Position numbers and translations under genes: made by a program. Positions 49,691-56,871 of a stretch of 64,000 nucleotides of DNA are shown piece by piece (the first letter of the stretch is position 1; each line of letters opens with the position of its first letter). The DNA is taken from NCBI GenBank assembly GCA_016490735.1, contig JAEMWC010000057.1:824501-888500 (forward strand), in the 5' to 3' direction. The DNA comes from Pachyseris speciosa. Its lineage: Eukaryota; Cnidaria; Anthozoa; Scleractinia; Pachyseridae. The notes under the pieces are model-generated. The model had not been told where the DNA came from. It saw nothing but the letters and a program-made list of their open reading frames with translations, and did not search any database.

Positions 49691-51688
49691 TGATGATGAT
49701 GACTGGTCCGCCTCGAGTAGCTCAAAAGGCTATTTGTGGCCCAGTCTACGTTCAATTTCATAAAAAAGTATTGATTGAAAGAAACTTAAAAACTTGATTT
49801 TTTCAATGCTTAGCAAACAATATTAAAAGACGTTTACACTCCATGGGGAAATTGAAGTTAATTTTCTCTTGGACTTTCCTTGTAAACTTTTATAAAGGAC
49901 CCCACTTGAACAGTACAGTAAACACCCGCATATAAGAACACACGATTTCGGAGGTCAGGCTGATTGAGTTCTTATTTATCGGGTGCTTAGTGACAAATCA
50001 GCGTCAAAATGTTCTTAAATTTTATTTAGTAATACTATCCAAAACATGTGGCTAGAGGTATAATTAGCATATTTTAGGAAAATAAACTAGATAATTTTTG
50101 CAGGAAAAAAGTACTCAATACCAAAACAAGACAGCTTGACAGCTGATAGAGTTATGTAGTTATCTGACAGCAAACATAAACTTACATGTTTTGTAATTAT
50201 GACACTTTTTCCATTTTTATAAGAGCATGTTACAATTTTCAGGCTGATCTTGTTCTTAAAAAATGGGGCTTTATTGGCAAAATTTCAGCCTGGTGTTCTT
50301 AATCCATTTGTTCTTATATGCGGGTGTTTACTGTATTAGAATTTCGATCAAACTTGCGGATCACGAAAATGAATGGAATGATCATTTACCATTTAAACTT
50401 TTTCTCTCAATTCATAACCTAAGAATTTTGAAGAGAAAGATCAGTAGAATATTAATGTTCACAATTGTTTAAAGGCTTGAAAAAACAGGCCTCGTCCACA
50501 CCCATGTTTTCGACTTTGATTGGGTAAAACATGACCAAACCTAATGAATTTGCGATAAAATAATTAGAAAGCAAAGACTTGTTTGTGCCAGCATGTATGG
50601 TGTACTTCCAGTGTCTAATTTTCCCTTTTCACTTTCCATTCAATTCTCATCTCATTTCAGATGATGGAAGTGCGACAAAAATGGGATTAAGCAGTCGGCT
50701 GACACGAGTGGAACAACAGGTAAATGTACTGGACACCATTTTACTTAAACACGGCAAAATGGAACGCAAAATGTGATCTGTCGTGTAAAAAACTGTTTTG
50801 GTATAAAACTCAATCTTGTTACAAACCCCAAATCAAGGCACGAAAGTGGAGCTAGTTTTGGTAACGGATCTCAAAGCGCGTTACATGTAAAGCCAACTCA
50901 ACTGAAAGCTGTATTTTGCAGTTTTGTAGTTGTTTTTTTTTTTTTGCAGTGTTAGTTACTTCTTGTTTGTCTGGTTTAGAAGTTTAGCTTACCGCCATCC
51001 GCAGAGATTACTCCATTTCTCTCTCATTCGTGTCACATTTGGTTTTCAGGTAAATTTAATGGATTCTAAACTAGAGACGGTACTACAAATACTGCGTAAC
51101 ATGCAGAACACGCGAAGCTGCCCTTCCGGCGGAAGCAACTCTTACGACTTGTTTCGTGGGAACGCTGACGGCGTGTCTTCAAGGCGTTCGTCCGTATCAC
51201 GTGCACATTCCGACCCTCTGGACGTGCGGACCCAACTTGGCATGGGAAATAATTGCGTTACTACCCACGTGTCACAAACTTCGGACATACCTTGCGTGAC
51301 ACTGAGTGACCCTGAATCAGTGCTAAGTTCGTTGTCAGAGTGCGATCGGTCCCAGGGCTCCCGACCAGTTTCTCAGAACTCATTACATGGGAGTCTGTCT
51401 GACGGAGATCATCAGAATATTAGCCAATTAGATGGCTCGCACGTCAGTGACGTAGGTGCTCTGAATGCGCCATTGTTGTCACGTGTTCTTGCCACGGATA
51501 AGAGGCAGTTGTCTGACGTGACCGAGGAAAGTCTAACTGGTTCAAAAGAAACTCTCGGTGGGTTAACACCCCCCGGACCAATATCTCAACAAAACTCGAC
51601 CGCATCTGAAACAGACCCAGTTCCGGGGGTGCAGATACTGAGCCCTGCCCAGGGGGAGTTGATACCGAGCCCGGGCCGCCGGAAATAG
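30781..51688 (+). CDS. KCNQ: KCNQ (Kv7) voltage-gated K+ channel gene, 16 coding exons
   Basis: All sixteen exons join in phase at GT-AG sites to 2,466 coding bases (821 aa). Kv7 channels are plasma-membrane tetramers that carry slow, PIP2- and calmodulin-dependent K+ currents. Visible in order: S1 (about 108-127), S2 with E146, F153, E156; S3 with D188; S4 with R211, R214, P217, R220, R223, R226; the Kv7 hallmark [10 protein letters not shown] after S4; pore TTVGYGD (291-297); S6 with the PAG hinge; then an IQ-like helix A, helix B and [19 protein letters not shown], all specific to KCNQ. A coiled-coil helix D and a long Ser-rich tail follow. The frame seems to shift one base near 51625, see the tail entry. 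Kv7.1 versus Kv7.2-5 type cannot be decided. Confidence 0.96.
33974..34531. mobile_element. MITE (AAAGGGAACCTCCAC ends) in KCNQ intron 1
   Basis: AAAGGGAACCTCCAC at the left and GTGGAGGTTCCCTTT at the right are perfect inverted ends. The right half recurs at 37690-38011 within the same gene. Confidence 0.75.
35611..35795 (+). mobile_element. tRNA-derived SINE, family B
   Basis: A-box-like TGGTCAAGTGGG (35626-35637) and B-box GGTTCAAATCC (35665-35675) head a body that includes TTGTAAATAGCCAACTGG. An inverted copy of the same family lies at 41885-42033. The acceptor stem does not close, so it is not a functional tRNA. Confidence 0.8.
35793..35916. mobile_element. 124-bp palindromic MITE
   Basis: GGCCCAGTGGCTCGAAGCAT with GGTTAGCAC pairs with GTGCTAACC and TTTGAGCAACTGGGCT. 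Some mismatches in the stem. Confidence 0.7.
36235..36337 (+). CDS. KCNQ: KCNQ exon 2 (S1)
   Basis: Acceptor TTTTTTTCCAG. Reads [16 protein letters not shown] then [18 protein letters not shown]: transmembrane segment S1, the S1-S2 loop and the beginning of S2. Donor GTG|GTGAGT, phase 0. Confidence 0.93.
37190..37316 (+). CDS. KCNQ: KCNQ exon 3 (S2)
   Basis: Codes [20 protein letters not shown] and on to the S2-S3 linker [11 protein letters not shown]. The charge-transfer-centre residues F153 and E156 and the first acidic residue E146 are all present. Ends in phase 1 inside the codon of D188. Confidence 0.95.
37502..37600 (+). repeat. Fragment of the CAGGGTTCGTAC repeat
   Basis: CAGGGTTCGTACAGGACTGG followed by repeated TCCTGGAAAATCCTGGAAA. 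Its inverted counterpart (TTCAAGGACTTCAAGGAG ... CACAAACCCTG) lies at about 62890-63009. Confidence 0.6.
37690..38011. mobile_element. Partial MITE, same family as 33974
   Basis: Ends GTGGAGGTTCCCTTT; contains an inner palindrome in which GCCAATTTGGATT pairs with AATCCAAAATGGC. The left terminus is missing. Confidence 0.65.
38521..38549 (+). repeat. G-run in KCNQ intron 3
   Basis: Eighteen or so G residues then GAAGGGG, about 100 bases upstream of exon 4. Length is likely variable. Confidence 0.85.
38650..38719 (+). CDS. KCNQ: KCNQ exon 4 (S3)
   Basis: Completes the D188 codon and reads [20 protein letters not shown] then PI, ending in a split Arg codon (R211). This is S3 with a short S3-S4 linker, about three residues shorter than in human KCNQ1. 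Confidence 0.93.
38760..38870 (+). repeat. Interspersed repeat, copy of 60451-60545
   Basis: The stretch with CAATCCACATCTTTGTGACT and GAGACAAAAGATT through ATCATTTGAAACCAC and CTTTCATAATA is shared with 60451-60545. The upstream hammerhead-like part seen at 60412 is absent here. Confidence 0.8.
38931..39027 (+). CDS. KCNQ: KCNQ exon 5 (S4)
   Basis: Codes the voltage sensor [17 protein letters not shown] followed by the Kv7 signature [16 protein letters not shown]. Arg or another charge sits at every third position except residue 217, where Pro replaces the Gln common to Kv7 channels. Confidence 0.95.
39481..39505. repeat. (ATT)n behind a small LINE-like tail
   Basis: Follows TTGTTAATAAAG, a typical 3' end of a truncated LINE. 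Confidence 0.6.
39619..39750 (+). CDS. KCNQ: KCNQ exon 6 (S5 and turret)
   Basis: Reads [20 protein letters not shown] then [20 protein letters not shown] and WWGI: S5, the turret and the start of the pore helix. The acceptor's polypyrimidine tract is a (TC)n microsatellite (39591-39609) ending TTTATATTAG. Confidence 0.95.
40405..40480 (-). mobile_element. LINE tail with (TTG)n, minus strand
   Basis: ACCAACAACAACAACAACAA followed by TCTTTATTTGTA reads on the minus strand as a polyadenylation-like AATAAAGA and a (TTG)n tail, the usual 3' end of a truncated retroelement. Confidence 0.5.
40756..41760. mobile_element. 1-kb TIR element, TTAACCC family, copy 2
   Basis: Left TTAACCCGTTGACTACCGGC and right GCCAATGGGTTAAC are inverted. 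It contains a 150-codon open frame (41332-41784 plus) rich in Lys and Phe that I do not recognise; the frame runs out through the TIR, so I doubt it is a protein. Confidence 0.65.
41885..42033 (-). mobile_element. tRNA-derived SINE, family B, minus strand
   Basis: On the minus strand the A-box region CCGAGCAGTT (42011-42020) precedes the B box AGTTCAAATC (41971-41980); the body shares TTGTAAATAGCCAAC with the SINE at 35611. Confidence 0.8.
42283..42393 (+). CDS. KCNQ: KCNQ exon 7 (selectivity filter and S6)
   Basis: Reads [20 protein letters not shown] then [17 protein letters not shown]. The filter is TVGYGD; Kv7 channels usually have Ile in place of this Val. It ends within the S6 PAG hinge in phase 0. 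Confidence 0.96.
42620..42715 (+). CDS. KCNQ: KCNQ exon 8 (end of S6, helix A start)
   Basis: [11 protein letters not shown] then [20 protein letters not shown]: the lower S6 and the basic start of calmodulin-binding helix A, nearly residue for residue as in vertebrate Kv7. Confidence 0.96.
43107..43396. mobile_element. MITE in KCNQ intron 8
   Basis: AAGGGCGATTTAGACGGTAC and GTACCATCTAAATCACCCTT are inverted ends. The interior has paired CGTATACGACA and TCGTCGTATGG-like stretches. Confidence 0.8.
43639..43951 (+). CDS. KCNQ: KCNQ exon 9 (helix A end and linker)
   Basis: Starts [18 protein letters not shown], the rest of the IQ-like helix A, then a 75-residue hydrophilic linker with basic KRKR and RRGS (a possible PKA-type site). 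Ends in phase 1. Confidence 0.92.
45428..45553 (+). CDS. KCNQ: KCNQ exon 10 (linker)
   Basis: Acceptor TTTTTAGCAG. In phase 1 it codes about 42 residues including [20 protein letters not shown], the A-B linker. No conserved motif; the call rests on phase agreement, splice sites and an open frame. Confidence 0.7.
45737..45908 (-). mobile_element. tRNA-derived SINE, family A, minus strand
   Basis: Minus-strand copy of the SINE at 26008: B-box complement GGGAATCGAACCC (45842-45854) and the head complement CCATCCCTGCTCCCC at the right end. Confidence 0.82.
46719..47118. mobile_element. 400-bp MITE with TTA target site
   Basis: Left GGGCCTGTTCACATGGAGGT and right ATGTGAACAGGCCC are inverted; TTA flanks both ends (46716-46718 and 47119-47121), as for PIF/Harbinger-type elements. 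GC-rich inner repeats GGTGAGGTACCCC and GGGGTACCTCACC also pair. Confidence 0.85.
47172..47745. mobile_element. 574-bp long-TIR MITE in KCNQ intron 10
   Basis: The left arm starting CTTAAAGTGCTACTACGATC pairs with the right arm ending GATCGTAGTAGCACTTTTAAG; homology continues about 160 bases inward on each side. The middle is not repeated. Confidence 0.85.
47949..48000 (+). CDS. KCNQ: KCNQ exon 11 (small linker exon)
   Basis: 52 bases coding [16 protein letters not shown] between CTTTGCAG and GTGAGT. It restores the phase needed for the helix B exon (phase 1 in, phase 2 out), supporting it despite its size. Confidence 0.8.
48033..48318 (+). mobile_element. CCAAT-rich MITE, copy 1
   Basis: TAGAGCGGTTTTCAATTGAG at the left and CTCAATTGAAAAGTGCTCTA at the right, TA target sites. 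Several ATTGGCC, CCAAT and ATTGGT pentamers lie inside. Other copies: 54215, 57761, 60976. Confidence 0.9.
48594..48669 (+). CDS. KCNQ: KCNQ exon 12 (helix B)
   Basis: Reads [20 protein letters not shown] then IRKFK: the second calmodulin-binding helix. Acceptor TTTTTTTCCGCAG, donor AAG|GTGAGA. Confidence 0.94.
48842..48936 (+). CDS. KCNQ: KCNQ exon 13 (helix C)
   Basis: [20 protein letters not shown] then [11 protein letters not shown]: the most conserved block of the Kv7 C-terminus, leading into the tetramerisation helices. Confidence 0.97.
48961..49092 (+). repeat. 33-bp minisatellite, four units, in KCNQ intron 13
   Basis: Units start at 48961, 48994, 49027 and 49060, each beginning TATTAAAAAAGTGATTGTCT. 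It fills most of a 214-bp intron. Confidence 0.97.
49151..49188 (+). CDS. KCNQ: KCNQ exon 14
   Basis: 38 bases: [12 protein letters not shown] between ATTTCAG and GTGGGT. Linker between helices C and D. Phase 2 in, phase 1 out. Confidence 0.82.
49537..49596 (-). repeat. Half copy of the 3192-3301 element
   Basis: GAGTAGTCTCTAATTTCGGC and GATGGATTGTGGGGCGAGCG match the complement of 3240-3301. Confidence 0.7.
49632..49702. repeat. (GAT)n(AAT)n(GAT)n microsatellite
   Basis: Compound trinucleotide array, GATGATGATGATAATAATAA then back to GATGATGATG. Confidence 0.95.
49914..50335. mobile_element. 422-bp MITE in KCNQ intron 14
   Basis: Left TACAGTAAACACCCGCATAT and right ATATGCGGGTGTTTACTGTA are perfect inverted ends, then GTTCTTA motifs. 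TA-type target. Confidence 0.88.
50661..50719 (+). CDS. KCNQ: KCNQ exon 15 (helix D start)
   Basis: [19 protein letters not shown]: the beginning of the coiled-coil helix D. Donor CAG|GTAAAT. Read-through into the intron stays open to a TGA at 50774-50776, see findings. Confidence 0.9.
51050..51688 (+). CDS. KCNQ: KCNQ exon 16 (helix D end and tail)
   Basis: [20 protein letters not shown] completes helix D, then a 190-residue Ser-rich, probably disordered tail. As read the frame stops at 51686-51688 after PSPGRRK. Translation of the same exon in the next frame continues from about 51625 to 52011. Confidence 0.88.
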   Translation, partial: VNLMDSKLETVLQILRNMQNTRSCPSGGSNSYDLFRGNADGVSSRRSSVSRAHSDPLDVRTQLGMGNNCVTTHVSQTSDIPCVTLSDPESVLSSLSECDRSQGSRPVSQNSLHGSLSDGDHQNISQLDGSHVSDVGALNAPLLSRVLATDKRQLSDVTEESLTGSKETLGGLTPPGPISQQNSTASETDPVPGVQILSPAQGELIPSPGRRK

Positions 51689-52011
51689 AAGTTGTGTGGG
51701 AAAAACAAGAACCGATCTTAAAATCACCTCGTAGGAAACGGAGTCAGTTGAATTTAAGTGAAACAAAATTAACGGACGATGAAGCTTCATCGGAACAAAC
51801 TTCTCTCTTGAACGAACAAAAAATCGACGAGCGTTATGCGGGAACGCCAGATCGCAAAAAAACCAGCAATGGACATAGAAGCCGTACTAAAGACGAGCAA
51901 TCCTCTCTGGATACTGAAGCGAGTCATTTTGATGACTCAGCCAGGTCAGCGCCGACCAGAATATCTGCAAAAAGGCGCCCGCTAGTGAAATCAAACCCCG
52001 TGGAAGTGTAG
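51610..52011 (+). pseudogene. KCNQ: Continuation of the KCNQ tail in a shifted frame
   Basis: This frame is open from 51610 to the TAG at 52009-52011 and reads [26 protein letters not shown] and on through KSPRRKRSQLNLSETKL to KSNPVEV. It is Ser/Lys/Glu-rich like the rest of the tail. A single missing G in the G-run 51625-51629 would join exon 16 to it and make the protein about 929 aa. I cannot tell a sequencing error from a real frameshift or allele. Confidence 0.6.
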
Positions 52012-52307
52012 AACGAGTTGAAATGTTCACGGTGTCCAAGAAATAGCGATGTGTCGCTTACCCTGTCGTTCCTGGACCGCCTGGGATCTGGCAGCTGGAT
52101 TCCATGATGAAGGGAAAATTACGAGTTGTGGTCATCATGGGCAAGGTTATCAGTGCTCTTTTAGCCGTAGGTGATTTGGTTATTCCAGGTCAAACAAAAC
52201 GTACGATCATTTTAGGCGGTGATGACTATCACAACCTACACTCCAAGACAAATTAGTTGTAACACCCACTCATAATTTTTTTGGCATACCTGACGTCAAT
52301 TCAACAT
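52012..52307 (+). other. Presumed KCNQ 3' UTR
   Basis: No coding sequence. The first AATAAA-type signals after the stop are near 52836 and 52852, beyond the minisatellite. Confidence 0.4.
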
Positions 52308-52570
52308 TGGGGTTGGGTGGGAGTGGGGGGGATGATAGGAGTGGGGGGGATGGTAGGAATGGGGGGGGATGACAGGAGTGGGGGAGGGGGGATGATAGGA
52401 GTGGGGGGGATGACAGGAGTGGGGAGGGGGGATGATAGATTGGGGGGATGACAGGAGTCGGGATGACAGGAGTGGGGGAGGGGGATGATAGGAGTGGGGG
52501 GGATATAGGATGGGGGATATAGAGAGATAGGAGGGAGGGGAAGATAGGAGTGGGTGGTGGGATGATAGCC
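52308..52570 (+). repeat. G-rich minisatellite
   Basis: Irregular tandem of GGGGGGATGATAGGAGTG with unit length varying about 17-28 bases; complement is C-rich (CCCCACTCCTATCATCC). Strong strand asymmetry and runs of 5-8 G make G-quadruplex formation plausible. Confidence 0.92.
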
Positions 52571-54200
52571 ATGGGTTTAGGGAGAATGTCTTAAGGAACA
52601 CCTTGCCATGCAGTGACGTGAGAATTCGCGACTTTTCGTGTAGTGTTAGAGATAAATTTGGCGAAAGTGTAGCTTTCAATCGACTATGCCACCGAGTGGT
52701 GGAAGGAGCCTGAAAGAAACACCCTAGAAAGGAGCTTGAAAGGGGTAGGTTTGGCGCATGTGCAAGCTATGACGTAGCCCACTCAGTGTCATTGTTCAGA
52801 AACCAATGACGTAACTTGTGCGTCCAGTCCGGAAATAAAACCTTCGGCCGAAGAATAAATTCGATGTTTTAAGTTCAACATTTTCTGTGTAAATCGGTTG
52901 ACATCTTCCGTTTTGCTAGCCTTCGTATAACCTTATGGCTGCACGATTACTGAACTACGTGTGGTTGATACGAAAACTAAAACGTACTGTGTGCATTGGG
53001 TAGGAACATTTTAAACGCTTTAGCGACGGACTGCGAAATTTTCAAAGAAATTTACCGCGAGAGTCATTGTTTTATTAAAAAAAAACCAGAATTTATAGTT
53101 TGCACATGCGCCGAGCTGTGAAACCCTTCCTTGAACAAGTTTGAAACAGTATAAAAGTATGGAAAACATTTTAAAATCAAGGTGGGCACATATCCTCTTG
53201 GTTGTATATTTATAGTTTCAAACTTACACCGCATAAATTATAACTGACTGGAATCACCAAATGCACCGTGACCTTGCCCATTTAAAGCCCAAATATATGT
53301 GCACGAGAAAGTCGGTGACTTCGGGCCACTCGAGACGGCATTTGCAAAAGAAAGACAACCTTGTACGAGGGTGAACTTGTAGAGCTGCTTAGATACCTTC
53401 CAACGGGTTGGTTAAAGATTTTTTGGGAAGCTGGACTTCCAAAGTAGTGTGATGCTTTGAAGCTTTATTGCAGCTGAAACTCGAGTTTTATAACACTAAG
53501 CTGGGAAGCTGGACTTCCAAATTAGTTTGATGCTTTGACGAGTGCTGCATGTGAATAGTGGATAGGTTTGACGCTTAAGCTTTTATTGCAGCTGAAACTC
53601 GAGTTTTTAATAACAAACTAAGGAGGGTGTGATTGGGGCAAATTACGTTTGATGGAAATTTTTACTGTCCATCGTTTCTCGCCATCGATAGCTTGGTGCT
53701 ACAAAATCGCACCTAACAAGCAAAAGATTATTTTAGCTTTCCTGATGTTAAATAACGAATGGAAAAAAAACGGATCTCAAGGCTACCTTAGGAAAAAGAT
53801 CAGAACAAAAGTTTGTTTTGGGGAAAATGATGTCTTTCGTTCCTTTCTGAGGAACATTGCTTTTAAACTTTTATGAATATTTAAAGATTCGAATGGTGTA
53901 CTTTTTAACATGAGGTGTGTCTAGCTCAAGATGTATTTTTATATTTTTTCAGAAAAGGAACTGTGAAACAGCCTATACACGATGTACAGTTGAATATTAT
54001 CTAAAGTGAAGTTGAATATGATAAAAGATAATGTTTAGCGAAACTCGTAAAACTAGAAATAAATTTATCGCAGAGAACATTTTGTGTTTGCGATGGTAGA
54101 AAACGTGAGAGGAAATGTTGGAATTGGAAATTAATAGGTACTCGTGATTTTGAGAGTTCTCAAAAAGGCTCGTAAATTTGAGAACTTTCGAAATCACGAG
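52571..54200. other. No gene seen; small duplication at 53424-53625
   Basis: Between KCNQ and the retroelement region. GGGAAGCTGGACTTCCAAA and TATTGCAGCTGAAACTCGAG each occur twice within 53424-53625. No exon supported. Confidence 0.5.
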
Positions 54201-54214
54201 TACAAATTGTACGA

Positions 54215-54416
54215 TAGAGCGGTTTTCAATTGATTGTCGAAAGTAATTCTCATTTTGCTTTGGTTTTGCATTGCTTCGCTCTGTGATTGGACAGGAAAAC
54301 TCGCGTCACTTTTTCAACCAATGAGAAGCAAACCCGAAACCAATCGTGACTTGCACGTGCGTATTTTCCCGCGCTTTTCGCCGGCTAGATGTAACAGCTT
54401 TGTATTCTGACTGGAC
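54215..54416 (+). mobile_element. CCAAT-rich MITE, copy 2 (truncated)
   Basis: TAGAGCGGTTTTCAATTGAT opens it and the body matches 48033-48230; the right end is missing. Confidence 0.85.
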
Positions 54417-54808
54417 TAAAAACAAAATAGTGCGATTCGTGAATAAATTGCACTGTTGAGAGTCAATCAGATTGCAAAGATCACTAGTGATTTCAAAATG
54501 GGTGTAATTAATCGCGTAATCTACCAATTACGCCCGCGCCCAAAACATCATTCCAGAGAATCGCAACTTTGATCAGTTAATGTGCCCTTTCGTCCAATTT
54601 CACCCGTCAAAACACCACAAAGATTTGCCACGTCTGGCTGTGCTCATTGGCCGTTGCCATGGAAACTCCTATGGAGTACAATTTGGGATTAACTGTACTG
54701 CTCTCGACCAATCAGGATTGAGTAATTCTATTGAATTGAGTGAACTATAAGATATGGATATTTAGTAAATAACCCCTTTCGGCGGCAGGTATAACTGTGG
54801 ATAATGCC

Positions 54809-54881
54809 CTTGGCTGATAGATTGTCCGATAAATCGCTTCGAGGGCAACTGTGAAATTTTAAGGACAATCTATCAGCCAAG
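54809..54881. repeat. 19-bp perfect stem with 35-base loop
   Basis: CTTGGCTGATAGATTGTCC (54809-54827) and its exact complement (54863-54881). Confidence 0.85.
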
Positions 54882-55185
54882 AACATTCTACTCCAATATA
54901 CCAGCAGGCCAGAAAGGGTTTATTTATTTCATAAACCTCCGATTAATTTTGATTTCGCGTATACACAGTTGAAAGTGTTGAAAAAGAGTGATCTGACGAC
55001 GATCACGATGACGCAAACAACTGCATTGATTGCAGTGAAAACGTAAAGCTTGTGGGATGTGGCTGGAGTGACAAGGATACTTCATAAATTAATGTGATCG
55101 AGTAAGCTGAAACCACTCTAGGGACAATAAGGCCACAAGGTAGCGGGCATCACCCCTTAAATTTACCAAAGAAAAGATTGAACCC

Positions 55186-55254
55186 GAGCATTAGCAGCCA
55201 TGGACAGCTGTTTCGGCCTTGTTAGGCCTCATCAGCATAGCATAGCTAATGCTC
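55186..55254 (-). ncRNA. Hammerhead ribozyme 1 (intact core)
   Basis: On the minus strand: stem I 5' strand (55254-55236), core CTGATGA (55235-55229), stem II GGCC/GGCC with loop TAACAA (55228-55215), GAA (55214-55212), stem III ACAG/CTGT (55211-55204, a loopless palindrome), cleavage C at 55203, stem I 3' strand CATGGC then GCTAATGCTC (55202-55186). Outer stem I has a 10-bp pairing. All invariant core positions are present. A palindromic stem III suggests cleavage as a dimer, as known for Penelope-type hammerheads. Confidence 0.85.
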
Positions 55255-55468
55255 AGGCTCAAGTACCCACATATCAATAAAACAAGCAGTGAAAACGTAA
55301 AGCTTGTGGAATGTGGCTGAAGTGACAAGGATACTTCACAAATAAATGTGATCAAGTACTGTAAGCTGAAGCCAGTCTAAGAGCTCTAAGGCCATAAGGT
55401 AGCGCGCATTACCCCTTAAATCTACGTTTCACTGCTTGTTTTATTGATATGTGGGTACTTGAGCTTCA

Positions 55469-55533
55469 GCATTAGCTATGCCATGCTGATGAGGCCTAAC
55501 AAGACCGAAACAGCTGTCCATGGCTGCTAATGC
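55469..55533 (+). ncRNA. Hammerhead ribozyme 2
   Basis: Plus strand: stem I 5' strand GCATTAGC, bulge, GCCATG (55469-55485); CTGATGA (55486-55492); stem II GGCC/GACC around TAACAA with one C-A mismatch; GAA (55507-55509); stem III palindrome ACAGCTGT; C (55518); CATGGC and GCTAATGC (55519-55533). The core is complete; the stem II mismatch may weaken it. Confidence 0.82.
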
Positions 55534-55703
55534 TCGGGTTCAATCTTTTTGGTAGATGAAAGGGGTAATGCCCGCACCTCAATCTTTTCTTTGGTAGATT
55601 TAAGGGGTAATGCCCGCTACCTTGTGGCCTTAGTGCCCTTAGAGTGGCTTCAGCTTACTTGATCACATTAGTTTGTGAAGTATCTATCCAACTGCATTGA
55701 TTG

Positions 55704-56370
55704 GTTGAGTTTATCTTATTTAACCTGTAATTGGATTTTCCCATTTGAAATTGAAGCTTTGAAAAGACTGGCTTTTGTGACCGAAAACTCTGAAGACAAA
55801 TATCGACGCGGGCGGGATATTGCCTGATACCCATCCTCTGATTTGCACCACGTGATCCAAAATAGCCAATAAAATCGCGCAAAAATGTATCGGTGGGTTA
55901 ATAAGTATCTATAGAATTCACTTTTACTGCATGCGCGCCACATTTGGGATGGGTAAAACGCTCGGGGATGAGTACTCATGAAGCTTTGGCAGTGGTGGTC
56001 TCATAATAAATAATAATAATAACATATTTAACCAGGGTAAACCCGTCAACTGAAGCTGTTATAAATGGGTGCCCTGGGCAAGTTTTCGCCCAGTTCTCCA
56101 AACCCTGAACTTTTTTCAGACCAAAATACTCGACTGTCCATCCATACCGGTTTATAGAACGCGTCCGTGTTTCAAAACTCCGAAAGCATTTCGGGCCCGA
56201 AAAAACTATTTTACGTGTATTTGGTTCATACCCAGAAATTCGATTTGTAATATGTTATAAGTATGCTATAAAATTAAGAAATACAGTGGGCTAGCTTGTT
56301 CAAAAAGCTAATACCAAGCCGACTAGAAATATACTTCTCGTGTCCGAAATGGTTTCCGAATTTTGAGAAA
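55704..56370. other. No gene seen
   Basis: AT-rich intergenic sequence; frames present lack signatures. Confidence 0.5.
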
Positions 56371-56380
56371 CGCATGCCAG

Positions 56381-56467
56381 GCCCCCGTTCAAAGAGCGGA
56401 TAAAATATATCAGTTGCAATACGTTTTATCCGCTATATGGCGTCACCCACTCTTTGAGCAACTATGG
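56381..56467. mobile_element. Small palindromic MITE
   Basis: GTTCAAAGAGCGGATAAAAT pairs with ATTTTATCCGCT-like and ACTCTTTGAGCAAC segments. Related in style to 35793-35916. Confidence 0.55.
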
Positions 56468-56865
56468 TCAGGCCTCTAAATTCCACACTCGTTTGCAAAC
56501 TTACAGAAATTGCCCCAGTGGCTTTGTTGTGGTGAAATTGACCGTGGAATCAATGCCGAAGGTTGGAATGATATTCTTGGTGGTTTTCCATCCTCCCTTT
56601 TGCATTCCGCGATAAACAAGGCACAAAATACACTACTTCCATGGAAAAACCTGAAATCCTCTTTCAAACACTTTACGCTGGTTAGGGTGCCGTGCAGTGG
56701 TAGGGTGCAGTGCCATCTATAGCTAGCTCCCTTCATTTCTCCGTAAAAAGTCTGCGGAATTTCTGATTTCAAAAATGGTGAACGTGAAATAGTTTTGTGG
56801 ATTTTTTAGAAGCGCGAACCTAGAGCCAGTTCGTTGAAAATCCCGATTGTAAGGGCACAGAGGTT

Positions 56866-56871
56866 TTTATT
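56866..56871 (-). terminator. Possible ERGIC3 polyadenylation signal
   Basis: AATAAA on the minus strand, about 470 bases past the ERGIC3 stop. A second AATAAA near 57070-57075 is an equally good candidate. Confidence 0.35.

Larger units (their letters stand above)
55019..55703. mobile_element. Hammerhead-ribozyme retroelement with 14-bp target-site duplication
   Basis: AACTGCATTGATTG is present at 55019-55032 and 55690-55703. Between them a unit of 254 bp begins at 55035 (GTGAAAACGTAAAGCTTGTG) and starts again at 55289 in the same direction; from 55426 to 55689 it appears in inverted orientation. Each orientation holds one hammerhead. There is no protein. A perfect direct repeat at both edges indicates insertion by a target-primed or similar retrotransposition, and the tandem start fits a multimeric RNA template. 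Penelope-like elements and metazoan retrozymes are the known carriers of such short-stem-III hammerheads; which of them this derives from is not visible. Confidence 0.8.

Noticed and set aside
52270..52679. Pro/Ser-rich minus-strand proteins
   Set aside because: Translation of the C-rich strand of the minisatellite.
54215..54527. Frame of 73 codons on the minus strand
   Set aside because: Lies in the CCAAT-rich MITE and recurs only because the DNA is repeated.
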